NCBI RefSeq assembly: GCF_024498175.1
Contig: NZ_CP101823.1
Span: 992,001-1,056,000 of the forward strand
Source of the DNA: Haloplanus salinarum
Lineage (GTDB): Archaea; Halobacteriota; Halobacteria; Halobacteriales; Haloferacaceae
Length of the DNA: 64,000 bases
Reading direction: 5' to 3'
Under the pieces are notes generated by a model that worked only from the letters and a program-made list of their open reading frames with translations, searched no databases and was not told the DNA's origin. A program made the position numbers and the translations under genes. How positions within the stretch are numbered: position 1 is the first letter of the stretch; the number at the start of each line of letters is the position of its first letter. Shown one piece after another: positions 7,392-16,522 of this stretch.

Positions 7392-8519
7392 TCAGGCCGC
7401 CTTGATCTCTTCCCAGGCGGAGCGCCAGGCGTCCTCGTTTTCCACGGCTTTGAACGGGATCATCCCGTCGAGCCGGCTCGGGTCGATGGAGCCGTACAGC
7501 TCGTTCCGGCGCTCGGAGAGGTTCTCCGAGGTCTTGGGGTTGACGCTCGGTGCATGCCCCTCTCTCGCGAGCGTCGCGCCGGTCCCCGGGGCGATGTACT
7601 CGTCGATGATCCGCCAGGCGAGTTCGGGGTGATCGGACTGTTTCGAGACGACTGCGGCCTCGAACCACGACATGGATCCCTCCGTCGGCGTGGCCATGTT
7701 CACCCAGTCGTGGCCGTCCACCCACATGTTCGTGATGTTCATACGGCCCGAGTGGCCGAGGTGAAAATCACCCTTCCGAATCCCCTTCACGAACGACGCG
7801 TCGCCGGCGATATAACCGGAGAGCAACGTTTGCTTTTGTTCGATCAGCGTCTCTTTCACCCGTCGGACCTGTGACTCCGAGAGCGTAATGCGGTCGCCCT
7901 CGAACGCGTCGCCGAACCCGTGGTGGAGAGCAGCGGCGGTCATCGCCTTGAAGTGGTTGTCGTAGAGTGCGATCTTTCCACCCAGGTCGACTCCATCGAT
8001 GCCCTCGAAGAGGACGCTCCACGACTCCTCGTGATCGGGTACGTCCCGCGAGTCGTAGCCGTAGCCGTAGAACCCGAATCTGATCGGGACGCCGTACGGC
8101 GTCCCATCGACGGCGAGTTGTCCGGTGGTGAACTGCTTGAACTTCTCGTAGACGTCGGCGTAGTGCTCCAGTTCGTCGAGCGGTGCGGGCTCGACGAGGC
8201 CGGCATCCGCGAACCGTGGAACGTAGTTGTTGTTCGGGACGGCGATGTCGTACTGTTCGTCCTGACCGGACTGCCACCCGGAGAACATGTCCGCCGAGGA
8301 CGTCGACCGCGTGATTTCGAGTTCCACGTCGAGCGAGTTCTCTACGGCCGCCACGACGTCGTCACGCGCGTAGTGCTCCCAGGTGATGACGTTGATCGTG
8401 GGCGTCGACGAGCCGCTCCCGCCGCCGATGCAGCCCGCGGCGGCGGCCGTCGCCGCCGCCCCCGCGGTCGCCAGAAACGACCGACGGCCAGCATGATCGA
8501 GCGTGGATTCGTCGTTCAT
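7392..8519 (-). CDS. Solute-binding lipoprotein of the polyamine-type ABC importer (PotD-like)
   Basis: This 375-aa protein has a Tat signal with twin arginine (R12-R13, RRSFLAT) and a lipobox ending at C30 (AAGC), followed by a Gly/Ser linker. The mature start INVITWEHYARDD is typical of spermidine/putrescine-binding proteins. It would be exported folded, anchored outside the membrane and deliver substrate to the two permeases. It heads the minus-strand operon. The 213-nt region to the divergent ATPase gene carries both promoters. Confidence 0.87.
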   Translation of the reverse strand: MNDESTLDHAGRRSFLATAGAAATAAAAGCIGGGSGSSTPTINVITWEHYARDDVVAAVENSLDVELEITRSTSSADMFSGWQSGQDEQYDIAVPNNNYVPRFADAGLVEPAPLDELEHYADVYEKFKQFTTGQLAVDGTPYGVPIRFGFYGYGYDSRDVPDHEESWSVLFEGIDGVDLGGKIALYDNHFKAMTAAALHHGFGDAFEGDRITLSESQVRRVKETLIEQKQTLLSGYIAGDASFVKGIRKGDFHLGHSGRMNITNMWVDGHDWVNMATPTEGSMSWFEAAVVSKQSDHPELAWRIIDEYIAPGTGATLAREGHAPSVNPKTSENLSERRNELYGSIDPSRLDGMIPFKAVENEDAWRSAWEEIKAA

Positions 8520-8732
8520 GTTCGTCTCGAATACATCTTCCTGAGACGCATAAGTCCCCGGAAACGTGCAGTACGGTGGGGTACATACGACGGGGAGGCT
8601 GGAGACGATTCCCGCCGGAATGGGGTCGAACGGACCGAAATAGCTGGAATCCGTCCAGTTTCGACGTTACGGAAACAGGCAATATTAGTCGCTTACGCCG
8701 GCCATATACGAATCTTGGTCCGACCGGAGGTG

Positions 8733-9857
8733 ATGGGAGTAGCCACGGAGGAAACGAGCGACGTCCTCGTCGAACTCGACGACGTTCGGAAGCTCTACGG
8801 CGACACGACCGCCGTCGAGAACGTGACCATGGAGGTCGAACGTGGCGAACTCTTTACCTTGGTCGGGCCGTCCGGATGTGGAAAGACGACGACGCTCCGC
8901 CTCGTGAGTGGCTTCGAGGAACCGACGGACGGAGTCGTCCGCATCGACGGGAGCGACAGTACGGACGTTCCACCGGAGCGCCGAGACACCAATCTGGTCT
9001 TCCAACACCACGCCCTGTTCCCGCATATGACCGTCGCGGAAAACGTCCGTTATGGTCTCGAAAAGGACGACGCCGTGACCCCGACCGAGGCCGATCGGCG
9101 GGTCGAGGAGATGCTCTCGCTCGTCGATCTCGACGGCTACGGCGACCGGCCACCGGCGGACCTCTCGGGCGGGCAGCGACAACGCATCGCCCTCGCACGC
9201 GCGCTCGTGAACGAGCCGTCGGTGTTGCTCCTCGACGAACCGTTGTCTAGCCTGGACCGCAAGCTTCGAAAACAGATGCAGTCGGAACTGCGCAGGCTCA
9301 ACGATGCTGTCGACGGCTCGTTTCTGTATGTCACACACGACCAGGAACTCGCGATGGCGATATCGGACCGAATCGGTGTGATGCGGGCCGGAGAGATCGT
9401 ACAGGTAGGAACGCCCGAGGAGGTGTATCGAAACCCGGTGTCACCGTTCGTCGCGGAGTTCGTAGGCGACACCACCCTCCTCGAAGGACGGATCGATCCG
9501 TCGGAGGCGGCGGGCGACTCGCCCCCGACGCTGACGGTCGGCGAGTGGATGTCAGTGCCGGTCGCGACCGATACGGACGGAGGCGTGACCGCATCGGTCC
9601 GTCCCGAGACGATCGAATGGGTAGACGACGACCCCGACACCGCGGCGGACGTCGACGGCGGGTTCGCCGCGGAGGTTCGTGAGCGGACCTTCCAGGGCGA
9701 CTCCGTTGAGTACCGGCTCGCCCCTATCGCTCCGGATCCCGATTCGACTGTCGGGCTCGAACTCCAGGCGTCGTCCCACGACGTCGACTCGCCACTCTCA
9801 GTCGGCGACCGGGCGGCGTTCGCTGTCGTCGACGATCCGGTGATCTTCGACCGGTAA
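8733..9857 (+). CDS. ABC transporter ATP-binding protein, PotA-like
   Basis: This 374-aa ATPase has Walker A GPSGCGKT (45-52), Q-loop VFQHHALFP, signature LSGGQRQRIALARAL, Walker B VLLLDEP, and switch His in YVTHDQ. A C-terminal TOBE-like domain (about 290-370) matches sugar/polyamine-type importers. The ATG at 8733 is preceded by GGAGGTG, a clear ribosome-binding sequence. It is transcribed away from the binding protein and permeases, but completes that transporter. A TATA-like GCAATATTAG lies about 50 nt upstream of the start. Confidence 0.92.
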   Translation: MGVATEETSDVLVELDDVRKLYGDTTAVENVTMEVERGELFTLVGPSGCGKTTTLRLVSGFEEPTDGVVRIDGSDSTDVPPERRDTNLVFQHHALFPHMTVAENVRYGLEKDDAVTPTEADRRVEEMLSLVDLDGYGDRPPADLSGGQRQRIALARALVNEPSVLLLDEPLSSLDRKLRKQMQSELRRLNDAVDGSFLYVTHDQELAMAISDRIGVMRAGEIVQVGTPEEVYRNPVSPFVAEFVGDTTLLEGRIDPSEAAGDSPPTLTVGEWMSVPVATDTDGGVTASVRPETIEWVDDDPDTAADVDGGFAAEVRERTFQGDSVEYRLAPIAPDPDSTVGLELQASSHDVDSPLSVGDRAAFAVVDDPVIFDR

Positions 9858-9945
9858 TCCTCCGTGCGGGGGTCCCCGCCTATCGACCGGGACGCGATGC
9901 CGCGTACCCGTGGATTTTTACCGACCGACCGCCTCCCCCCGGGTG

Positions 9946-10131
9946 ATGAAGGAATCCCTGATGGAGATCCTCTGTGATCCGCTCGACAAGAGCGAACTGG
10001 AACTCGAGGTGGACGAGCGCGACGGCGAGGAGATCATCGAGGGCCGCCTGATCGGGACCGTCACGGGCGAGGAGTACCCGATCGAGGACGGCATCCCGAA
10101 CCTCCTGCCGCCGGACATGCGCGACGACTAG
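9946..10131 (+). CDS. Trm112-family small protein
   Basis: This 61-residue protein begins MKESLMEILCDPLDKSELEL and contains GEEYPIEDGIPNLLPPDMRDD, the hallmark end of the Trm112/YcaR family. Trm112 activates several methyltransferases acting on tRNA, rRNA and release factor. Only one of the usual zinc cysteines is present (ILCDPLDKSEL), as in zinc-free versions of the family. The GTG-ATG context at 9945 and the domain start fix the beginning. It is convergent with the DUF2797 gene. Confidence 0.85.
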   Translation: MKESLMEILCDPLDKSELELEVDERDGEEIIEGRLIGTVTGEEYPIEDGIPNLLPPDMRDD

Positions 10132-10139
10132 CGGGCCGC

Positions 10140-10937
10140 TCACCCGAACGCGCCGAGACTCGACTGGAGTCGGCGGTCGGTGCCGCCGTCGGTCACCTCG
10201 TAGCCGACCAGATCCCGCAGATCCACCGCGTAGGTGCTTCCCCCGTGATCCAACACCAGTAGCCGGCCCTTGGTCCCGCGGACCCGCCCCGTCGCCACCG
10301 TCTCCGCGACCGGGCGCTCGTCGAGGTCGAGACCGTAGTCGAACGCGACGGTCTCGAGGGGATCGAAGTCGGCGAGCAACGTCTGCCACGCCGCCTCGTC
10401 GACCGTTCGGCCGAGGCCCGCCCGCTTCTCGGGGACCCGCGCCCGATCCGGGATCTCGTCGGCCAGCCCCGCCTCGATTTCCCGGGCGATCCGGCCGTTC
10501 TCGACCGTCCGGAGGTGGGCGCCCCGGTCGGCCCCCTGTTCGCGGAGGCGCGTCTCCAACCGCCACTCCTTCGTGACGCCGACCTTGAACGTGTCCGGGG
10601 CGAAGGCCGCCAGGTAGACGGCGTGATCGTCGAAACAGTCCATCTCGTCTTTGAGACAGGTGCCCGTACACCGGGCACAGACCCACGTCGACGTGTGGGC
10701 CGAACAGTACGGTACGGCGGGGTCGTCACAGGGCCGGTGGCCGTCGTCGACGACGACGCCGGCACAGTGGCGGTCGCCGAGGCGGTAGTCGAGCTCGGTC
10801 CCCGGGTCGAGGGCGACGTACTCGACGGGCGCGGTCGCGGCGTCGTCGGTCGTCGTGGTCGCCGCGTCGGCGGACGGGGCGTCGCCGTCGCTCACCAGAA
10901 GGCCCGCGTCGGCCGCGTCGTAGCCCACGAGCTGCAC
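10140..10937 (-). CDS. DUF2797 protein with zinc-binding cysteines
   Basis: This is about 265 aa. The N-terminal half has a Cys/His cluster (HCAGV, CDDPAVPYCSAHTSTWVCARCTGTCL) fit for zinc. It is followed by YLAAFAPDTFKVGVTKEWRLETRLREQGAD, which resembles the GIY-YIG-like strand-helix seen in DUF2797. The function is unknown; nucleic-acid binding is plausible from the fold. A GTG start at 10937 is favoured because it opens the conserved QLVGYDAADAGLL and avoids an unlikely Arg-rich extension. The epimerase gene ends 47 nt upstream on the same strand. Confidence 0.75.
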   Translation of the reverse strand: MQLVGYDAADAGLLVSDGDAPSADAATTTTDDAATAPVEYVALDPGTELDYRLGDRHCAGVVVDDGHRPCDDPAVPYCSAHTSTWVCARCTGTCLKDEMDCFDDHAVYLAAFAPDTFKVGVTKEWRLETRLREQGADRGAHLRTVENGRIAREIEAGLADEIPDRARVPEKRAGLGRTVDEAAWQTLLADFDPLETVAFDYGLDLDERPVAETVATGRVRGTKGRLLVLDHGGSTYAVDLRDLVGYEVTDGGTDRRLQSSLGAFG

Positions 10938-10984
10938 GCCCGTCCTTCGATCCCGGCGAGTAAAGGCGTGTCTCTCCGGCGTCG

Positions 10985-11914
10985 TCAGGTCATCTCGTCG
11001 ACCAGTTGGCGGGCCGCACGGCGGACCGCCTCGTCGCTCGACGCCGGCGGCTCCCACCCGAGCGCGGCCAACTTCTCGATGGAGAGGCGCATCTTCGGGA
11101 CGTCGCCGGTCCAGCCGCGGTCCCCGCCCGTGTACTCGTAGGTCGGGTCGAGGCCCATCTCATCGCTCACGACGTCGGCGATGCGGTTCACCGAGGTGGT
11201 GGTCCGGGAGCCGAGGTTGTAGGTGTTCAGGTCGGCGTCCGCGTGTTCGACGACGTGGACGATGGCGTCGACGCAGTCCTCGACGTGGAGGTAGGACTTC
11301 TCCTGTCGGCCGTCGCCGAGGATGGTGAGGGCGTCGGGGTCGTCGCGGAGCTTCTCGACGAAGTCGGGGATGACGGTCCCGCGCTGGTGCGGGCCGACGA
11401 TGTTAGCAAAGCGGAAGGTCCACGACTGGAGGTCGTGGGAGTGGGCGTACGTCGAGACCAGCCCCTCGTCGGCGAGTTTGCTCGCGCCGTAGACGCTGAT
11501 CGGTTCGAGGGGGGCGTAATCCTCGGGCGTCGGTCGCGGCGCCTCGCCGTAGACCGTCGAGGAGGAGGTGAAGACGAAGCCCTCGACGCCCACCTCGGCG
11601 GCGCGTTCCAGTAGCGTGTAGGTCATCTCCGTGTTCTCCTCGAAGAGTCGCCGGGGCTCCCCGTAGTTCGTGTCCGTGTAAGCCGCCAGGTGGAAGACGA
11701 CGTCCACGTCGGCGGTGACGACGTCGGCGACGTCGTCCGGGTCGGTCACGTCCGTGACGACCAGGTCGGCGGCGTCGGGGACGCGGTCGACCTCGCCCTT
11801 CGAGAGGTCGTCGGCGACGACCACCTCGTTGTCGGGCGCGAGTCGCGCCGCGAGGTGCGAGCCGATGAGCCCCGCCCCGCCGGTGATCACCACTCGCCGG
11901 TCGGTGAGATCCAT
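10985..11914 (-). CDS. NAD-dependent sugar-nucleotide epimerase/dehydratase (GalE-like)
   Basis: This 309-aa short-chain dehydrogenase of the extended type has a nucleotide-binding motif GGAGLIGSH at residues 12-20, a catalytic Ser/Thr region TSSSTVYGEA and YGASK for the Tyr/Lys pair. It is about the length of UDP-glucose 4-epimerases, and the end has the substrate-binding pattern YNLGSRTTTSV. It most likely acts on a UDP-sugar for glycosylation or envelope sugars; the exact sugar is not decided by sequence. The ATG at 11914 begins right before the first strand. Confidence 0.85.
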   Translation of the reverse strand: MDLTDRRVVITGGAGLIGSHLAARLAPDNEVVVADDLSKGEVDRVPDAADLVVTDVTDPDDVADVVTADVDVVFHLAAYTDTNYGEPRRLFEENTEMTYTLLERAAEVGVEGFVFTSSSTVYGEAPRPTPEDYAPLEPISVYGASKLADEGLVSTYAHSHDLQSWTFRFANIVGPHQRGTVIPDFVEKLRDDPDALTILGDGRQEKSYLHVEDCVDAIVHVVEHADADLNTYNLGSRTTTSVNRIADVVSDEMGLDPTYEYTGGDRGWTGDVPKMRLSIEKLAALGWEPPASSDEAVRRAARQLVDEMT

Positions 11915-12000
11915 ACCGGCCCATGGCCGGGGGGCGGGCAAGTGCGTTCCGATCCGGCCGTTTCGAAAGCCGTTACCCCCTCGACACCCACCCGTCGGAT

Positions 12001-12537
12001 ATGCAAGATACCCCCGAGGTGGTCGTGTTGCGACTGGGCCACCGGCCCGGCCGCGACGACCGCATGACGACACACGTCGCCCTGACGGCGCGGGCGCTCG
12101 GCGCCGACCGGGCGGTCCTCGTCGGCGACACGTCACAGGCCCGGGAGACGGTCGCCGACATCACCGACCGCTTCGGCGGTCCCTTCGACGTGACGGTGAC
12201 CGACGCCTACCGACCGATCCTCCGGGAGTGGGAGGGGTCGGTCGTTCACCTGACGATGTACGGCGAACCGGTCGAGGCGGTGACGCCGACGATCCGAGAA
12301 CGACACCGGAGCGAACCGCTGTTGATCGTCGTCGGCGCCGGAAAGGTCGACTTCGAGGTGTACGACCGCGCCGACTGGAACGTCGGCGTGACGAACCAGC
12401 CCCACTCGGAGGTGGCCGCGCTGGCGGTCTTCCTCGACCGCCTGTTCGACGGCGCGGAACTCGACCGCGAGTGGGTCGACGCCGACCGTCGGGTGATCCC
12501 CCAGGAGACGGGCAAACGCGTCGAGGAAATCGACTAG
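12001..12537 (+). CDS. tRNA (cytidine-56-2'-O)-methyltransferase, aTrm56
   Basis: This 178-aa archaeal SPOUT methyltransferase begins with VVVLRLGHRPGRDDRMTTHVALTARALGA and carries HLTMYGEPV and LLIVVGAGKVDFEVYDRADWNVGVTNQPHSEVAALAVFLDR, split across the knot. It methylates the ribose of C56 in the T-loop of archaeal tRNAs, using S-adenosylmethionine. Length and motifs fit the stand-alone aTrm56 family. The start at 12001 is the first Met before the conserved opening. Its stop overlaps the stop of the convergent permease by three bases. Confidence 0.93.
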   Translation: MQDTPEVVVLRLGHRPGRDDRMTTHVALTARALGADRAVLVGDTSQARETVADITDRFGGPFDVTVTDAYRPILREWEGSVVHLTMYGEPVEAVTPTIRERHRSEPLLIVVGAGKVDFEVYDRADWNVGVTNQPHSEVAALAVFLDRLFDGAELDREWVDADRRVIPQETGKRVEEID

Positions 12538-13925
12538 AGCCGCTCGGCTCCGGAGTCGACGTCGTGGCCGTCGAGGATGCCGGTCCCTTCGAGCAGGTAG
12601 TAGGCCACGGTGTGTACGACGAAGGCGGCGACCAGACCGTTGAGCGCCGCGCCGCCGGGGCCGGGGAGCACCTGCGGGGCGGCCACGCCGGGGACGACCT
12701 GGCCCGCAGTGAGGGCCGCGACGAGGATGCCGACGACGTAGGCGAGGACCGCGATCCAGCGCACCCCGGCGAACTCGACGTCGTCCATGCGGGGGATGCG
12801 CAGTCGCCAACAGAGGAGGAAGTCGGCGATGATGACCCCCCCGAGGGGCGGAACGTACTGTCCGAGCGTCGACAGCCAGGGGATGAGCAGGCTGTCGGCG
12901 CCGGCCAGCGCGAGCAGGATGCCGACCGTCCCGCCCGCCAGCACGAACGGCCGCTTGCGGTCGAACTCGAAGGCCTCGCTCCCGGCGACGCCGAAGGCGT
13001 AGGCGGCGTTGTCGTTCGTGGTCCAGATGTTGAGCACGAGCGCGATCAGGCCGATGGCGGCCAGCCCCTGGGCGGCGAGCACCTCGTAGAGGTCGCCGGC
13101 GGGGGTCACGTCGTAGACGGCACCCCCGACGGCGCCCGAGAGAAAGAGGAAGCCGTTGCCGAGGAGGAAGGCGACGAGGCCGGCCCAGAAGCCGACGCGG
13201 GTCGAGGACGCGAACCGCGCCCAGTTGGGCGCCTGGGTCCCGCCGCTGATGAACGTCCCGACGACGATTGTGACCGCGGCGGCAAAGCCCATCTCCCCGC
13301 TCCCGCCGCCGAACAGGCCGCCGATCCCCCCGGCGTCGCCGACGGCGATGAACACCGAAAGCAGGCCGACGACCACGAGGATGGGGACGGCGACCAGGGA
13401 GAGTTTCTCCATCCCCTCGTAGCCGAAGTACGCCGTCGCGAGGTGGAGGACTCCCCAGATCACGATGAGCGCGAGCGTGAACGTCGGCGAGTCGAGGCCG
13501 AAGAAGGTCGCCGTCGGGATGGCGACCATGGGGATGGTGACGCCGAACCAGCCGACCTGCGTCCCGCCGAGCAGGAGGTCGGCGAACTTCGCGCCCCAGC
13601 GGCCGAAGCTGTACCGGGCGAGGAGGACGGTCGTCAGGCCCGCCTTGGCGGCGATGCCACACAGCGCCGCGACGTAGACGCCGAGGATGGCGTAGCCGAC
13701 GGCGGTCGCGGTGAGCATCGGGCCGAAGCCCATGGCCGCACCCACCTCGGCGCCCGACCAGAGGGTCCCGGCGAAGAAGACGAAGCCGAGCAGCACCGCC
13801 GAGATGCTCACCAGTCCTTTGCGTTCGTCCCGCGGAACGTGATCGATCGGGTAGTCCGGATCGGGGAGGTCCTCGTCCCCGAACACGAACGTACGCCACG
13901 CCGATGATTCGTCTTCGGTTGCCAT
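12534..13925 (-). CDS. codB: Nucleobase permease of the NCS1 family (cytosine permease-like)
   Basis: This 463-aa protein has about 12 membrane segments. The NCS1 pattern is visible at SGAEVGAAMGFG and LGGTQVGWFGVTIPM, and at WTTNDNAAYAFGVAGSEAF near the middle. It is divergent from a cytosine deaminase gene with 105 nt between starts, so a cytosine uptake and deamination pair is the simplest reading. Substrate is inferred from that neighbour. The ATG at 13925 lies near the first charged N-terminal stretch. A TATA-like GATAAATTTT sits in the shared region. Confidence 0.82.
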   Translation of the reverse strand: MATEDESSAWRTFVFGDEDLPDPDYPIDHVPRDERKGLVSISAVLLGFVFFAGTLWSGAEVGAAMGFGPMLTATAVGYAILGVYVAALCGIAAKAGLTTVLLARYSFGRWGAKFADLLLGGTQVGWFGVTIPMVAIPTATFFGLDSPTFTLALIVIWGVLHLATAYFGYEGMEKLSLVAVPILVVVGLLSVFIAVGDAGGIGGLFGGGSGEMGFAAAVTIVVGTFISGGTQAPNWARFASSTRVGFWAGLVAFLLGNGFLFLSGAVGGAVYDVTPAGDLYEVLAAQGLAAIGLIALVLNIWTTNDNAAYAFGVAGSEAFEFDRKRPFVLAGGTVGILLALAGADSLLIPWLSTLGQYVPPLGGVIIADFLLCWRLRIPRMDDVEFAGVRWIAVLAYVVGILVAALTAGQVVPGVAAPQVLPGPGGAALNGLVAAFVVHTVAYYLLEGTGILDGHDVDSGAERL

Positions 13926-14030
13926 TACCCGTTGTCGCACAGGTATTGTAGATAAATTTTGGCAAACAGGCACACGTTCGTTCGAAAACGGAGTGCCAAC
14001 GAATATGTGTCGGCTGGTCGTCGCCCCGGT

Positions 14031-15317
14031 ATGTCCGAGTACATCGTCACGGGTGGTCGACGGCTGGACGGCGCGGTCGTCGACGTCGAGATCCGCGAGG
14101 GGCGCATCGACCGGATCGTCTCGGCGGGCGAAGGTGACCCGTCGTCGTTTCCGGCCGACCGCCGGTACGACGCCGACGGGCGTCTGGTGACGCCGCCGCT
14201 GATCGAACCGCACGTCCACCTCGACGCGACGGGGACCGCCGGCGACCCGTCGTGGAACGAGAGCGGGACGCTCGCCGAGGGCATCGACGTCTGGGCGGCC
14301 TACAAGGAGGACATCACCGTCGCGGACATCGTCGAGCGGGCGACCCGGACCGTGGAGTGGTACGCCGCCAACGGCGTGACGCGGATCCGCACCCACGCGG
14401 ACACGACCGAGCCGTCGCTGACGACCGTCGAAGCGTTGCTCGAACTGCGCGACCGGGTGTCCGATCTCGTCGACCTCCAGGTCGTCGCCTTCCCGCAGGA
14501 CGGCGTCTTCACCGCCGAGGGCAACGAGGACCTGCTCCGGGAGGCCGTCGAGATGGGCGTCGACGTGATCGGTGCCATCCCACACAACGAACACACCCGC
14601 GAGGACGGCGTCGAGAGCGTCCGGACGGTCTGTGATCTGGCCGAATCCCACGACTTACCCCTCGACCTCCACATCGACGAGACGGACGACCCCGGCTCGC
14701 GGTTCACCGAGGTGCTGGCGAGCGAGGCGCTCAAGCGGGACATCGGCGAGCGCACGACGGCGAGTCACACGACCGCGATGCACTCCTACAACAACGCCTA
14801 CGCGGACAAACTGATCTCGCTCTTGGCCGAGAGCGGGGTGAGCGTCGTAACGAACCCGCCCGACAACTCGGTCCTCCAGGGGAGCTACGACGACTACCCG
14901 CGGCGGCGCGGCCACACCCGCATCGACGAACTGCACGCGGCGGGGGTCACCGTCGGCCTCGGTCACGACTCGGTGCTCGACCCGTGGTACCACTACGGCC
15001 AGGCCGACCCCCTCGACGCCGCGTTCGTCCTCCTCCACTACGCCCACATGGCGGGGCGGGGCGACGTGTCCCGGCTGTGGGAGATGCTGACGGACGCGAA
15101 CGCCGAAGTGTTCGGGGTCGACGGCTACGGCCTCCGGGAGGGCGCCGAAGGGTCGCTCGTCGTCTTCGACAGCCCCGACGGGTTCAACGCGCTCCGCACC
15201 CGCGCGCCGCGGACGCTCGTGCTCCGCGACGGCGAGCCGACGGCGCGGACCGAGCCAGCGCGCACGACGGTCCACCGCGACGACGGGAGCCGCGCCGTCG
15301 ACTTCCACCGGGGGTGA
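14031..15317 (+). CDS. codA: Cytosine deaminase-type amidohydrolase
   Basis: This 428-aa enzyme of the amidohydrolase superfamily has metal-site motifs in order: PHVHLDATGTAG, IRTHADTT, AIPHNEHTREDG, DLHIDETDDPGS, ASHTTAMHSY and GLGHDSVLDPW. These fit bacterial-type cytosine deaminase CodA, which converts cytosine to uracil. The divergent NCS1 permease supports a salvage role. The ATG at 14031 starts the family-typical N-terminal strands. The TGA stop at 15315 opens a palindromic repeat element. Related isocytosine or creatinine deaminases are possible alternatives. Confidence 0.87.
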   Translation: MSEYIVTGGRRLDGAVVDVEIREGRIDRIVSAGEGDPSSFPADRRYDADGRLVTPPLIEPHVHLDATGTAGDPSWNESGTLAEGIDVWAAYKEDITVADIVERATRTVEWYAANGVTRIRTHADTTEPSLTTVEALLELRDRVSDLVDLQVVAFPQDGVFTAEGNEDLLREAVEMGVDVIGAIPHNEHTREDGVESVRTVCDLAESHDLPLDLHIDETDDPGSRFTEVLASEALKRDIGERTTASHTTAMHSYNNAYADKLISLLAESGVSVVTNPPDNSVLQGSYDDYPRRRGHTRIDELHAAGVTVGLGHDSVLDPWYHYGQADPLDAAFVLLHYAHMAGRGDVSRLWEMLTDANAEVFGVDGYGLREGAEGSLVVFDSPDGFNALRTRAPRTLVLRDGEPTARTEPARTTVHRDDGSRAVDFHRG

Positions 15318-15400
15318 TACTGTTTCTCCTACGTCGTTACCGGTGGTTCGCCGGACCGTCTTGGCGAACCACCGGTACACGGTGACGAGACGCCGTACGA
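15315..15400 (+). repeat. Stop-anchored palindromic element, copy C
   Basis: This 86-nt element starts on the codA stop (TGATACTG) and ends CCGTACGA. A perfect 15-bp inner stem, TACCGGTGGTTCGCC (15338-15352) and GGCGAACCACCGGTA (15363-15377), encloses a 10-nt loop. The outer arms are more diverged than in copies B and D. Confidence 0.85.
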
Positions 15401-15447
15401 GACGGCTCGGGCAGGGAGTTGAAATAGGACGACCGGGTACACGGGGT

Positions 15448-15993
15448 ATGGCGAAGTACTCCACGGGGTCCGGCGGCGGCGGCGACGACGGCGACGCCTG
15501 CGAACTCTGCGGTCGCGAGACGTCGTCGCTCGAACGGGCGACGGTCGCAGGCGCGAAGTTGCTCGTCTGTTCCGAGTGTGCGCCACACGGTGACACCGGC
15601 GGGCGTGGCTCCGATTCCGGCTCCGGCTCCGACTCCGCGTCCGGGTCCTCGGGGTCGCGCACCGACGCCGACGAACCCAACCGCCGGAAGCGCGCCGCCC
15701 GGAACACCGCGCGCGTCTACGACGCCGCCCGCAGCAACACGAAGCGCTGGGAGGAGGAGGGGACCGACTACGAGTCCGACCGGCTCCCCTACCTCGTCAC
15801 GAACTACGGCGACCGGATCGAGAGCGCACGACAGGACGCCGGCCTCACGGTCGAGGAACTCGCCGCCGAACTCGACGCCGACGAGGCCGACGTCCGCGCG
15901 CTGGAGGAAGGGCGGGCGACGCGCGCCGGCGTCGGCGGCTCCCTCGTCCGCGCCGTCGAGGAGCGGTTCGGGATCGACGTCGTCGACGAGTGA
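15448..15993 (+). CDS. MBF1-like transcription factor with zinc ribbon and HTH
   Basis: This 181-aa protein has an N-terminal zinc-ribbon-like CELCG...CSEC and then a Gly/Ser/Asp-rich linker. Residues 110-175 form a Cro/C1-type helix-turn-helix (GDRIESARQDAGLTVEELAAEL, spaced by turns; DEADVRALEEGRATRAGVGG). This is the archaeal multiprotein bridging factor 1 layout. It would act in the cell's basal transcription or stress response. The start at 15448 is chosen by the Met preceding KYSTGS and the position just after the repeat element. Confidence 0.85.
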   Translation: MAKYSTGSGGGGDDGDACELCGRETSSLERATVAGAKLLVCSECAPHGDTGGRGSDSGSGSDSASGSSGSRTDADEPNRRKRAARNTARVYDAARSNTKRWEEEGTDYESDRLPYLVTNYGDRIESARQDAGLTVEELAAELDADEADVRALEEGRATRAGVGGSLVRAVEERFGIDVVDE

Positions 15994-16100
15994 GGCGGAT
16001 CGGTGGCTCCGTCGAACCCCGCTGTCCGGCACGACCGGGGTGCGGGATACAGCGGAGTCGTCTACCGGTGAGTTAGCTCACTTCGGTCAGTCGTCCTATC

Positions 16101-16355
16101 TCACTCCTCGGGATCGCCGAGTTCTCTCGCTTCCAGTTCCCGGTCGAGGAAGGCCCCGATGACCACGAACAGGAACAGGATCGTGATCGCCGTCCCGGCG
16201 ATACCGACGATCACCACGGTGCCGACGGCCATTCCCTCGGCGCCACTGATCCTCTCGGTCCACGCCAGTCGCATCAGGCCGACGGTCCCAAGAGCGACGA
16301 GGACGACGCCGATGGCTCCGACGGACCCGAACTTGGCGGCACGATCGAGGTCCAT
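16101..16355 (-). CDS. Small membrane protein with two helices
   Basis: This 84-aa protein starts MDLDRAAKFGSVGAIGVV. It has two hydrophobic segments (about residues 9-30 and 45-68) separated by the short charged loop WTERISGAEG, and an acidic tail LDRELEARELGDPEE. I do not recognise a family; similar small proteins are common in haloarchaeal membranes. It is convergent with the MBF1-like gene, with 107 nt between containing a GC-rich inverted repeat near 16017-16046 that may end transcripts. Whether it has a partner in the membrane cannot be told. Confidence 0.6.
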   Translation of the reverse strand: MDLDRAAKFGSVGAIGVVLVALGTVGLMRLAWTERISGAEGMAVGTVVIVGIAGTAITILFLFVVIGAFLDRELEARELGDPEE

Positions 16356-16522
16356 ACCGCGGCTTCATGTCGCCGGATGAAAACCTCTTCGTCGAGCAAC
16401 CCGCCGACGTATGCGCCTTGGATTCAGCACGACCGCTGGAACCAATCACCGACCGAGGATTGCCACGGAGACGGACCGGCCGCGAGCCGAACGGATTTAT
16501 GGGTCGAGTCCGACCCCCGCCT

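Noticed and set aside
12133..13965. 610-codon Arg-rich minus-strand frame over the permease
   Set aside because: Off-frame shadow of the NCS1 permease; no domain is seen.
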